A stretch of 64,000 nt of DNA, taken from Buttiauxella ferragutiae. GTDB taxonomy: Bacteria > Pseudomonadota > Gammaproteobacteria > Enterobacterales > Enterobacteriaceae. Both the position numbers and the translations under genes were made by a program. The notes beneath the pieces were generated by a model. The model searched no databases. It was not told the DNA's origin and saw nothing but the letters and a program-made list of their open reading frames with translations. The stretch lies in assembly GCF_001654915.1 (NCBI RefSeq), contig NZ_LXEQ01000047.1; one strand, written 5' to 3'. Positions 7,776 through 15,059 of the stretch are shown here, piece after piece; position 1 is the stretch's first letter; every line of letters starts with the position of its first letter.

Positions 7776-8630
7776 TTAACGAATGGTTTTGGAGGTCATG
7801 ACACGTTTAGCGCCAACATAGTGGCGTTGCCAGTAATCTTCGCTCAAGGAAGTGATTTGGATATCCCTGCCAGAACGTGGAGACTGAATGAACTTACCGT
7901 TGCCTACATACACGCCTACGTGATCCGCAGTACCGCGACCTTGTGTACGGAAGAATACCAGGTCACCTGTTTCCAGCTCACCACGATCCACCGAAGAGGC
8001 ATCACGCAGGTGATACATTTCGTTGGCAGTGCGTGGAATACGGAACTTCACCAAATCTTTATAGGCGTAATAAACCAGACCGCTGCAATCGAAACCGGTA
8101 CGCGGTGAAGTCCCACCCCAGCGATACGGTTTGCCAATCTGGCCCATCAATTTGTTCATCGCCGTTTTCTGTGCTTTTTGCACCCGGACTTTATGCGCAG
8201 CGGCAATCGTCGTTGGTTGCTCTGCTTTGACTTTCACGCAATGCGTTTTATAACCTTTACGAGGTTTACTGCATTTTTCGGTGAGAGCAACAGGCTGGAC
8301 TTTCGCGAGCTGAGAGGATTTTTTGCGGTCTTTACTGGCAAGATTTTTTGTTTTAGCACTGCTGGAGTTTTTAGCGGTTTTGCTCGTTGAGGCAGTGGTT
8401 TCTTTTTTCTTGCTGGTTGTTTTGGAGGTGGTGTTGGTTTTCTTGCTGGCGGTAGTGGTTTTATCTTTACTCTTACTGCTCTTTTCTGTGCTCTTGGTTG
8501 TGCTTTTCACAACGTGCGCTTTATGCGCCGCCACGGGACGAGCGTGCTCAGACGCCTGCGTCAATGGTGTATACGGCAAGGTAAATAGCAGAGCACAGAG
8601 CGTGATAGAAATTTTTGTTATCCGCGCCAC
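7776..8630 (-). CDS. mepH: Murein DD-endopeptidase MepH (YdhO)
   Basis: 284 residues: signal peptide (about 1-27), a Lys/Ser/Thr-rich low-complexity linker (about 40-110), and a C-terminal NlpC/P60 cysteine peptidase domain (about 155-284). Catalytic Cys182 lies in TGFDCSGLVYYAY and His237 in TADHVGVYVGNG. MepH cleaves D-Ala-mDAP cross-links in periplasmic peptidoglycan to let new strands in. Slightly longer than the E. coli protein, the difference lying in the linker. Divergent from grxD and next to sodB as in E. coli. Confidence 0.94.
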   Translation of the reverse strand: MARITKISITLCALLFTLPYTPLTQASEHARPVAAHKAHVVKSTTKSTEKSSKSKDKTTTASKKTNTTSKTTSKKKETTASTSKTAKNSSSAKTKNLASKDRKKSSQLAKVQPVALTEKCSKPRKGYKTHCVKVKAEQPTTIAAAHKVRVQKAQKTAMNKLMGQIGKPYRWGGTSPRTGFDCSGLVYYAYKDLVKFRIPRTANEMYHLRDASSVDRGELETGDLVFFRTQGRGTADHVGVYVGNGKFIQSPRSGRDIQITSLSEDYWQRHYVGAKRVMTSKTIR

Positions 8631-8992
8631 TCGACAATCCCCTGGTTAAAATGAATGCATGATAATTACCATCATGCCCGTGTATGATTTTGCGAAACCC
8701 GCCGATTCTAATCTATTAAGTGAGATAAAGTTAACAACCTTTTACCTATCGTCGTGCTGTTTCGTAACCAGTCGCAAAAAAAATCATCAAACTTAAGGTC
8801 ATAAGGTGATTTATTGATCAGGGATAGGGTTAATTCCTGATTTGCAGCTACCGGAAAAGTGTTATTCTTGAGACATGTTATCCCTCCATCGCGTAGTACA
8901 CAGAAACCCTGCAAAAATTGGTGTTTTCTGGAGAGGGTATCGATCGCTACAATGGCAGGCTACTGCCGAGACCAGGTTTGAGGAAGCAAGCA
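8631..8992. other. Divergent mepH-grxD intergenic region
   Basis: 362 bp without a convincing gene. It must hold the promoters of mepH and grxD. A short imperfect inverted repeat (ATCAGG near 8817, CCTGAT near 8835) is visible, but I cannot assign a regulator. Confidence 0.5.
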
Positions 8993-9337
8993 ATGAGCAC
9001 TATTGAAAAAATCCAACAACAGATTACTGAAAACCCAATCCTTCTTTATATGAAAGGTTCCCCGAAACTGCCTAGCTGTGGTTTCTCAGCCCAGGCTGTG
9101 CAGGCGCTGTCTGCCTGTGGTGAGCGTTTCGCCTACGTTGATATTTTGCAGAACCCGGACATCCGTGCTGAGTTGCCAAAATATGCCAACTGGCCGACTT
9201 TCCCGCAATTGTGGGTTGATGGCGAGCTGGTTGGCGGTTGCGACATCATCATTGAGATGTATCAACGTGGTGAATTGCAGGCGCTGATTAAAGAATCTGC
9301 TGCTAAGCATAAATCTGAAGAGCCAGACGCAGAGTAA
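8993..9337 (+). CDS. grxD: Monothiol glutaredoxin 4
   Basis: 114 residues. Glutaredoxin fold with the monothiol active site CGFS (Cys29) instead of CPYC; the family binds a glutathione-ligated [2Fe-2S] cluster as a dimer, often with BolA partners, and takes part in iron-sulfur trafficking. The WPTFPQLWVDGELVGG block holds the cis-Pro and glutathione-contact residues. The longer frame to 8918 is not needed: ATG at 8993 has GAGG upstream and matches the family N-terminus. Confidence 0.96.
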   Translation: MSTIEKIQQQITENPILLYMKGSPKLPSCGFSAQAVQALSACGERFAYVDILQNPDIRAELPKYANWPTFPQLWVDGELVGGCDIIIEMYQRGELQALIKESAAKHKSEEPDAE

Positions 9338-9353
9338 TTTGCTATTAGTTATT

Positions 9354-9382
9354 AAAAAGCGACCGTTAAGGTCGCTTTTTTT
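9354..9382. terminator. Bidirectional terminator between grxD and rnt
   Basis: 11-bp perfect stem AAAAAGCGACC/GGTCGCTTTTT with loop GTTAA; A tract on one side and T tract on the other give an intrinsic terminator for both convergent genes. Confidence 0.9.
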
Positions 9383-9386
9383 ATGC

Positions 9387-10040
9387 TCACGATTCGGGGT
9401 CTGCAGGGAGTGGCAGCGGCCAGCCACCTAAACGCTTCCAGCGATTCACTATCTCGCAAAATAGCTGCGCGGTTTGCTCGGTATCATAAAGTGCAGAGTG
9501 CGCCTGGCTGCTATCAAACGGCATACCAGCAGCAATACACGCTTTCGCCAGCACCGTTTGGCCTAATGCCAGTCCGCTCAGTGCGGCGGTATCAAAGGTG
9601 ACAAACGGATGAAAAGGGTTACGTTTTAATGACGCGCGTTCTGCCGCGGCCATCATAAAGCTGTGATCAAAGGTGGCATTGTGCGCCACCATAATTGCAC
9701 GGTTACACCCGCTGTCTTTGATGCCTTTGCGCACCATCTTAAAAATCGCATGTAGCGCGTCATATTCGCTGACGGCACCACGCAACGGGTTGTGCGGGTC
9801 AATACCATTGAAGGCCAGCGCTTCAGGCTGAAGGATAGCGCCTTCGAAAGGTTCGACATGGAAATGCAGGGTTTCATCAGGCATTAACCAGCCGTCCTGA
9901 TCCATCTTCAAGGTGATGGCAGCGACTTCCAGTAAAGCATCGGTTTTCGCGTTAAACCCAGCGGTTTCAACGTCAATGACTACCGGATAAAAACCACGAA
10001 AGCGGTCACACAGGCCTTGCAGTTGCGTGTTGTCAGACAT
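9387..10040 (-). CDS. rnt: Ribonuclease T
   Basis: 217 residues. DEDDh-family 3'-5' exoribonuclease that trims tRNA and other stable RNA 3' ends and helps end turnover of tRNA. ExoI: VIDVETAGF; ExoII region with VAHNATFDHSFM; ExoIII: HSALYDTEQTAQLF with the catalytic His and Asp. In E. coli it lies in the same place between grxD and gloA. Confidence 0.96.
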   Translation of the reverse strand: MSDNTQLQGLCDRFRGFYPVVIDVETAGFNAKTDALLEVAAITLKMDQDGWLMPDETLHFHVEPFEGAILQPEALAFNGIDPHNPLRGAVSEYDALHAIFKMVRKGIKDSGCNRAIMVAHNATFDHSFMMAAAERASLKRNPFHPFVTFDTAALSGLALGQTVLAKACIAAGMPFDSSQAHSALYDTEQTAQLFCEIVNRWKRLGGWPLPLPADPES

Positions 10041-10100
10041 CAGGATCTCTTAATACGGGGAAAAAGCAGCGCGCATTATGGCAAATTTTAAGAAGGGAAG

Positions 10101-10127
10101 CTAACGGGCAGGTTTACCGCCCGTTAG
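10101..10127 (-). terminator. Hairpin downstream of gloA
   Basis: 9-bp stem CTAACGGGC/GCCCGTTAG with an inner GGT/ACC pairing, next to the gloA stop. T content after the stem is modest (CTTCCCTTCTT on the minus strand). Confidence 0.55.
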
Positions 10128-10134
10128 TTGAGTA

Positions 10135-10542
10135 TTAGTTACCCAGGCCTTTACCCGCATCTTTGCTCTCGATGAGCTCGATTTTGTAGCCGTCTGGATC
10201 TTCAACGAAAGCGATAACGGTGGAGCCACCTTTTACCGGGCCAGCTTCACGGGTTACATTGCCACCGTTGTTGCGAATACGCTCGCAAGCTTCGGCAGCG
10301 TTATCAACGCTCAATGCGATATGGCCGTAGGCGTTGCCCAGATCGTAGCTCTCGGTACCCCAGTTATAAGTCAGTTCGATGACGGCTTCTTCGGTTTCCG
10401 GGCCGTAGCCAACAAACGCCAAAGAGTATTTATATTCTGGGTTTTCACTGGTACGCAGCAGGGTCATGCCCAGTACGTTGGTGTAAAAATTGATAGAGCG
10501 TTGCAGATCGCCAACGCGCAGCATGGTATGAAGTAAGCGCAT
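10135..10542 (-). CDS. gloA: Lactoylglutathione lyase (glyoxalase I)
   Basis: 135 residues, full length. Converts the hemithioacetal of methylglyoxal and glutathione to S-lactoylglutathione. The N-terminal MRLLHTMLRVGDLQRSINFY carries the first metal-ligand His; GHIALSV and KIELIES supply further His/Glu ligands of the Ni-dependent bacterial type. In E. coli gloA is cotranscribed with nemRA; here an ERIC element of about 90 bp separates it from nemA. Confidence 0.96.
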   Translation of the reverse strand: MRLLHTMLRVGDLQRSINFYTNVLGMTLLRTSENPEYKYSLAFVGYGPETEEAVIELTYNWGTESYDLGNAYGHIALSVDNAAEACERIRNNGGNVTREAGPVKGGSTVIAFVEDPDGYKIELIESKDAGKGLGN

Positions 10543-10566
10543 AAATTCCTCTTTTCTCCTTCATTC

Positions 10567-10656
10567 TTCAAGTTGTGACGGTGTTGGCTGCACTCACTCC
10601 AGTCATTTACTCAAGTAAGCTTCCGGGGATTCGCCTGGCCACAACTAGAATTATTT
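10567..10656. repeat. ERIC (enterobacterial repetitive intergenic consensus) element, shortened
   Basis: The core around 10591-10640 resembles both classical ERIC primer sequences: CTCCAGTCATTTACT on one side and AAGTAAGCTTCCGGGGATTC on the other, around the symmetrical TTACTCAAGTAA centre. The outer ends CAAGTTGTG and CACAACTAG pair with each other. At about 90 bp it is shorter than a full 127-bp ERIC, with the missing part on the nemA-proximal arm. It lies in the gloA-nemA gap. Confidence 0.8.
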
Positions 10657-10734
10657 GGGTAAAATTAAAGGGTTAATTTCTAAATGTGAGGGTAAGTATA
10701 GCGGCGAATTCACGCCGCTATCAATCGACAGGTC

Positions 10735-11832
10735 TTATAAAGTTGGGTAATCGGTATAACCTTCAGCACCGCCGCCATAGAAGGTTTCAGGACGTTGGGC
10801 GTTGAGTTCGGCATTGTGATGCAGGCGTTCGACCAAATCAGGATTGGCGATGTAATCGCGGCCAAAAGCGACAGCGTCGATTAAACCTTTCTCGATTAAC
10901 GACTCCGCTTTCTCTGGGGTATAAGCGCCCGCGCCGATGATCACGCCGTTGAAACGTTCACGCACTTTCAGACGGAACTCTTCGCTATACGGTTTGCCGC
11001 CAGCCCAGTCAGGCTCTGACATGTGCAGATAAGCGATGCCGCGTTTGTTCAATTCTTCAATCAGATACAACGCATCGGCTTCTTCATCCGGGCCGTTATC
11101 CACGTTTTGGAATGAACCGATTGGCGAGACGCGGATACCAATTCGGTCGGCACTCCATTCTTTGCTCACGGCATCGACCACTTCCAGTACCAGACGCGCA
11201 CGGTTTTCGCGGCTACCGCCATATTCGTCCGTACGATGGTTGGAGGTCGGTGACAGGAACTGGTGCAGCAAATAACCGTGCGCGGAGTGCAGTTCGACCA
11301 TGTCAAAACCGGCATCACGGGCGTTACCTACCGCCTGACGGAAATCATTGACGATGCCCGGAATTTCATTCAGCTCAAGCGCACGTGGCAAAGAGGTGTC
11401 GACGCGAATGGCGTGGCCATTTTCATCACGCAGTGAGGTGCGCGTACCCGCAGAAATTGCCGATGGCGCGACAGGCGCTTGCTGGCCTGGCTGAATGCTG
11501 GAGTGAGAGATACGGCCGGTGTGCCAGAGTTGTACCGCAATGCGACCTTTTGCCGCATGAACACCGGCAGTGATTTTCTTCCACGCAGCGATTTGCTCAT
11601 CGCTGTGCAGACCGGGTGCGCCTTCATAACCTTTAGCTTGCGCAGAAATTTGCGTGGCTTCACTGATGATAAGGCCGGAGCTTGCGCGCTGGCGATAATA
11701 TTCGCCCATCAATGGGGTTGGGATATCGCCAGGCACAATGCTGCGAAGACGAGTTAATGGCGCCATAAAAATGCGGTTTGGTGTGGTAATGGCACCGACT
11801 TTCAGTGGGGTAAATAATTTATCTGCTGACAT
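10735..11832 (-). CDS. nemA: N-ethylmaleimide reductase, old yellow enzyme family
   Basis: 365 residues. FMN-dependent TIM barrel that reduces activated alkenes and nitro compounds using NADPH. The family blocks are present: TPNRIFMAPLTR (FMN contacts), QLWHTGRISH, the catalytic-site ELHSAHGYLLHQF, and the C-terminal GGAEGYTDYP. Start ATG at 11832 with AAGGAT upstream. Unlike the E. coli nemRA operon, a terminator and a second NemR-type palindrome lie between nemR and this gene. Confidence 0.96.
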   Translation of the reverse strand: MSADKLFTPLKVGAITTPNRIFMAPLTRLRSIVPGDIPTPLMGEYYRQRASSGLIISEATQISAQAKGYEGAPGLHSDEQIAAWKKITAGVHAAKGRIAVQLWHTGRISHSSIQPGQQAPVAPSAISAGTRTSLRDENGHAIRVDTSLPRALELNEIPGIVNDFRQAVGNARDAGFDMVELHSAHGYLLHQFLSPTSNHRTDEYGGSRENRARLVLEVVDAVSKEWSADRIGIRVSPIGSFQNVDNGPDEEADALYLIEELNKRGIAYLHMSEPDWAGGKPYSEEFRLKVRERFNGVIIGAGAYTPEKAESLIEKGLIDAVAFGRDYIANPDLVERLHHNAELNAQRPETFYGGGAEGYTDYPTL

Positions 11833-11847
11833 GGGTTATCCTTTGAA

Positions 11848-11862
11848 TAGACCGGTCGTCTA
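11848..11862. promoter_or_regulatory. Second NemR-type operator, in front of nemA
   Basis: TAGAC-CGGTC-GTCTA: perfect 5-bp arms of the same motif as the operator upstream of nemR, but with odd spacing. It lies 16 bp before the nemA start and downstream of the nemR terminator. Confidence 0.6.
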
Positions 11863-11873
11863 GTAATTGAGTA

Positions 11874-11901
11874 AATAAAAAAGCCTGTCAGGAGACAGGC
11901 T
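11874..11901 (-). terminator. Terminator at the end of nemR
   Basis: 8-bp stem AGCCTGTC/GACAGGCT with a 4-nt loop, followed on the minus strand by TTTTTTATTTAC. The nemR stop codon (11888-11890) is part of the hairpin. Confidence 0.8.
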
Positions 11902-12487
11902 CCGCTAATAATTGGCTAACGTGGGCGAGGGCGCATTCCAGCGGCATCGCGCTACGTGAAATTTTCGCCTGTAAGCTGGCTCCCAGCCACAGGGCATAAA
12001 TCACTTGTGCCTGGTTTAACGCCGAGTCGGTTAATTTAAGGCTTGATTCGGCATGCCCCTTCTCCAGTGCATCTGCAATCTGGGAAACGATTTGCGCCGA
12101 ACCTTTATTTAAGGCTGTGCGCATATCTTCTGAAAGATCACACACCTCAGCCGAAAGTTTAACCGTCAAACAACTGATCAGGCTGCCATGTTGCGAAAAC
12201 CAGGTGACAGTTTCCTGATACCAGGCGATTAATTTCTCACGGTAATTCCCGCTGTCTTGCGAAAAATGCTGCTGCAATCGCAGGTTATAAGCGGTGTAAT
12301 ACCTCTCCAGCATCGCCACGCCAAACGCCTCTTTTGAGCGAAAGTAGTGATAGAAGGAACCTTTCGGTACTTCGGCGGTGCTTAACAGTTCGCTTAATCC
12401 CATGCCAGTAAACCCACGTTGCAGACAAAGCTGCTCGCCGGTAGCAAGAAGATGTTCACGAGTGTCATGTGCGGGATGTCTGTTCAT
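11888..12487 (-). CDS. nemR: TetR-family electrophile-sensing repressor NemR
   Basis: 199 residues. TetR helix-turn-helix at residues about 10-50 (GMGLSELLSTAEVPKGSFYHYF). Cys106 and Lys175, the residues that form the reversible redox link on bleach sensing in E. coli NemR, are both present at the same numbering. NemR represses nemA and gloA and is released by N-ethylmaleimide, methylglyoxal, quinones and HOCl. Its ATG overlaps the stop of the upstream eptA-like ORF (ATGA), so its operator lies inside that ORF. Confidence 0.95.
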   Translation of the reverse strand: MNRHPAHDTREHLLATGEQLCLQRGFTGMGLSELLSTAEVPKGSFYHYFRSKEAFGVAMLERYYTAYNLRLQQHFSQDSGNYREKLIAWYQETVTWFSQHGSLISCLTVKLSAEVCDLSEDMRTALNKGSAQIVSQIADALEKGHAESSLKLTDSALNQAQVIYALWLGASLQAKISRSAMPLECALAHVSQLLAEPVS

Positions 12488-13086
12488 GGAAAGAACTGTA
12501 ATAGACCAGTCGGTCTAATGCAAGTATCAGGTGGCAGAATTTTTACGATATTTTTGTGGTTACGGAACAGCGAGGCGTAGTCTTTATAAAATACGGAAGC
12601 CACCAGAATAATGATTAGCAGACCCGCCAGTACGCCAACGGTGCGCGATAGCAGGGTGTACCACCAACGCGAAGGTTTGATTTTAATCGTGGCCAAAAAC
12701 ACTGCGCATACAATACCGGTGAGCCCAGTCCACATCAGTAATTGCGGTGTAACCAAAGTCACGACGTTGGTCATCATGTTTTTGTCGATAACTGCGCCAC
12801 AGGTGAACATAAAATAGTTACAGGCCGCGCAGCCAGGCACCAAAATCACCAGTAATGGTTTACGCAACCACGGCAGGTTAATCAGGCTAAAGATTATCAA
12901 CCAGGCGCTAAATAAAACCACTGGCACCGAAATGGCGAAAATCCAGCTGTGGAACGAATTTGGTTCAATAATTTCCCAGCTGCGTTTGATCAACAAGAAA
13001 TTGATTATGGTGAAGAAGAACGCGCAGTAGAGATTAAACTTTGAATCGTTACACTGTAACTTTTTCAGGGTTTCCATGACAGCCAT
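12484..13086 (-). pseudogene. Truncated EptA-like membrane domain (phosphoethanolamine transferase remnant)
   Basis: 200-residue hydrophobic ORF with about five membrane helices and no catalytic domain. It matches, from memory, the N-terminal membrane part of lipid A phosphoethanolamine transferase EptA/PmrC: PVV-FS, YFM-T-G-VID, TPQ and especially FYKDYASLFRN-K at about residues 166-180. EptA continues for some 350 residues into a periplasmic Zn-dependent sulfatase-fold domain with a catalytic Thr; all of that is missing. About nine residues before TPQ also appear deleted. The last residues (IRPTGLLQFFP) are translated from the nemR operator and leader. It could be a decaying fragment or a stand-alone membrane domain; activity as a transferase is very unlikely. 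Confidence 0.7.
12502..12517. promoter_or_regulatory. NemR operator upstream of nemR
   Basis: Perfect 6-4-6 palindrome TAGACC-AGTC-GGTCTA, 15-30 bp before the nemR ATG, at the position of the E. coli NemR box. Here it is inside the 3' end of the eptA-like ORF. Confidence 0.85.
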
Positions 13087-13261
13087 AAGTGCTCATAAGT
13101 AATGCGCACAGACTAAAGAATGAAGATTAGGTGAACCTTAATTTAAGCAAAACGGTCATCGTCCGCTATTCGGGATACGTGTTGAGAATATTCACCGCCG
13201 CGCTTGCAACATTTTGGATGAAGGGCTTCAATTGAAATAACACAAGATTACGGGGGTGAGG

Positions 13262-13501
13262 GTGTCTGAACAGCTAGAGTTTTTCCCGATACAAAGCCCA
13301 TGTCGCGGGATCTGCCAGTCGGATGAGCGCGGCTTTTGCCGTGGTTGTATGCGTAGCCGCGATGAGCGTTTTCAGTGGCAGCAAATGAGCGATGGGCAAA
13401 AGCAGGAAGTACTGCGCTTATGCCGCCAGAGATTGATACGCAAATTACGCGCAAGCAAGTCCACTCCCCCCGAAGAACCGCAGCAACCCTCACTTTTTTA
13501 A
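13262..13501 (+). CDS. ydhL: DUF1289 cysteine-rich protein YdhL
   Basis: 79 residues with the DUF1289 cysteine cluster CRGICQSDERGFCRGC (Cys pattern typical of a small metal- or zinc-binding motif) and a C-terminal PEEPQQPSLF tail. Function unknown. Start placed at GTG 13262 (MSEQLEFF), 5 nt after a GGGGG ribosome site and matching the E. coli N-terminus; the GTG at 13256 is too close to the site. It precedes ydhF on the same strand. Confidence 0.85.
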   Translation: MSEQLEFFPIQSPCRGICQSDERGFCRGCMRSRDERFQWQQMSDGQKQEVLRLCRQRLIRKLRASKSTPPEEPQQPSLF

Positions 13502-13558
13502 TTCGCTGATCTCGCTATACTCACTCGCAGAATTCGTTTCTTACTGAGGATAGGCTTT

Positions 13559-14455
13559 ATGGTACAGCGCATTACGATTTCCCCGCAGGGACCTGAGTTT
13601 TCTCGGCTTGTTATGGGCTATTGGCGTTTGATGGAATGGAACATGTCCGCTCGCCAGCTGGCCAGTTTTATCGAAGAACATGTCGACCTGGGAATCACTA
13701 CAGCCGATCACGCCGATATTTACGGTGGTTATCAGTGCGAAGCTGCCTTTGGCGATGCGATGCGTCTGGTGCCACACCTACGGCAGAAAATGGAAATTGT
13801 CACCAAGTGCGGGATTGCCACCACCGCAAATCCAGGCCATGCACTGGGGCATTACATTACTGACAAATCACACATCATCAGCAGTGCCGACTCTTCACTG
13901 CAAAAACTGGCTACCGACTACCTCGATTTGCTGTTAATTCACCGCCCGGATCCGCTTATGGATGCTGACGAAGTGGCTGAGGCGTTTACCTCGCTGCATC
14001 AGAGCGGCAAAGTGCGCCATTTTGGTGTCTCTAACTTCACTCCTGCGCAATTTAGTCTGCTGCAATCACGTCTGCCGTTTACGCTGGCGACGAACCAGGT
14101 AGAGATTTCCCCAGTGCATCAGCCAACGATTCTTGATGGCACGCTGGATCAATGCCAGCAACTGCGCATTCATCCTATGGCGTGGTCCTGCCTGGGCGGC
14201 GGGAGCTTGTTTAATGATGAAGCTTTCCAACCGTTGCGTGATGAGCTGTGTGCTGTGGGAGATGAACTGGGGGCGGAAACTATCGAACAAGTGGTTTATG
14301 CCTGGGTGATGCGTTTACCCGCGAAGCCGTTGCCAATTATCGGCTCCGGTAAGATTGAGCGCGTACGTTCAGCGATTCACTCTTTAAGCCTCGATATGAA
14401 CCGCCAACAGTGGTTCCGCATTCGTAAAGCTGCGCTGGGTTACGACGTGCCATAA
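13559..14455 (+). CDS. ydhF: Aldo-keto reductase YdhF
   Basis: 298 residues, full length for the E. coli homologue. NAD(P)H-dependent TIM-barrel oxidoreductase with catalytic tetrad regions visible: TTADHADIYGGY (Asp/Tyr), KCGI (Lys) and LLLIHRPDPLMD (His). IIGSGKIERVRSA near the C-terminus is the cofactor-binding block. Physiological substrate unknown. Start ATG 13559 after GAGGATAGGC. Confidence 0.92.
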   Translation: MVQRITISPQGPEFSRLVMGYWRLMEWNMSARQLASFIEEHVDLGITTADHADIYGGYQCEAAFGDAMRLVPHLRQKMEIVTKCGIATTANPGHALGHYITDKSHIISSADSSLQKLATDYLDLLLIHRPDPLMDADEVAEAFTSLHQSGKVRHFGVSNFTPAQFSLLQSRLPFTLATNQVEISPVHQPTILDGTLDQCQQLRIHPMAWSCLGGGSLFNDEAFQPLRDELCAVGDELGAETIEQVVYAWVMRLPAKPLPIIGSGKIERVRSAIHSLSLDMNRQQWFRIRKAALGYDVP

Positions 14456-14535
14456 CCACAAAAATAGCGATCTCCCGGAGCATTCGACTGGTATGGCCTA
14501 TGCTTAACAGGCTGAAAGTCAATCTGGGAGATATT

Positions 14536-15057
14536 ATGAAGCGAATTAGTCTGGCTTTTCTTACGCTATTTAGCTGTGCTGCTGTTCAGGCTGCCAGCAC
14601 TGAAGTTCAAATGAATCTCGTCACGTCAAAGGGAATTGACCATTCTCTTGGTACGGTGAAAATAACCGAAACCGATAAAGGGCTGGTTTTCGCGCCCGAC
14701 CTTCGAACTCTTCCTCCTGGTGAACATGGTTTTCACGTTCACGCCAATGGCAGTTGTGACCCCGGAATGAAAAACGGTAAGCCTTCGGCTGCTGAGGCCG
14801 CTGGTGGTCACCTTGATCCTGACAAAACCGGTAAGCATATGGGGCCGATGGGGGTTGGACACTTGGGTGATTTACCGGTGTTGGTGGTCGATAATGATGG
14901 CAGCGCAACTGAACCAGTCACGGCACCGCGCATGAAAACCCTTGATGAAGTCAAAGGTAAGGCGCTGATGGTTCATGTTGACGGCGATAATATGTCCGAT
15001 CAACCTAAACCGCTGGGTGGTGGTGGTGCGCGTTACGCCTGCGGTGTAATTCAATAA
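14536..15057 (+). CDS. sodC: Periplasmic Cu/Zn superoxide dismutase
   Basis: 173 residues with a signal peptide (cleavage about residue 19, VQA-AS). The metal ligands are visible in HGFHVHANGSCDP and GGHLDPDKTGKHMGPMGVGHLGDLP, followed by the C-terminal VHVDGDNMSD block and the disulfide Cys near the end (RYACGVIQ). Removes superoxide in the periplasm. Start ATG 14536, GGGAG 5 nt upstream; it is convergent with ydhK, only 2 bp apart. Confidence 0.95.
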   Translation: MKRISLAFLTLFSCAAVQAASTEVQMNLVTSKGIDHSLGTVKITETDKGLVFAPDLRTLPPGEHGFHVHANGSCDPGMKNGKPSAAEAAGGHLDPDKTGKHMGPMGVGHLGDLPVLVVDNDGSATEPVTAPRMKTLDEVKGKALMVHVDGDNMSDQPKPLGGGGARYACGVIQ

Positions 15058-15059
15058 AC

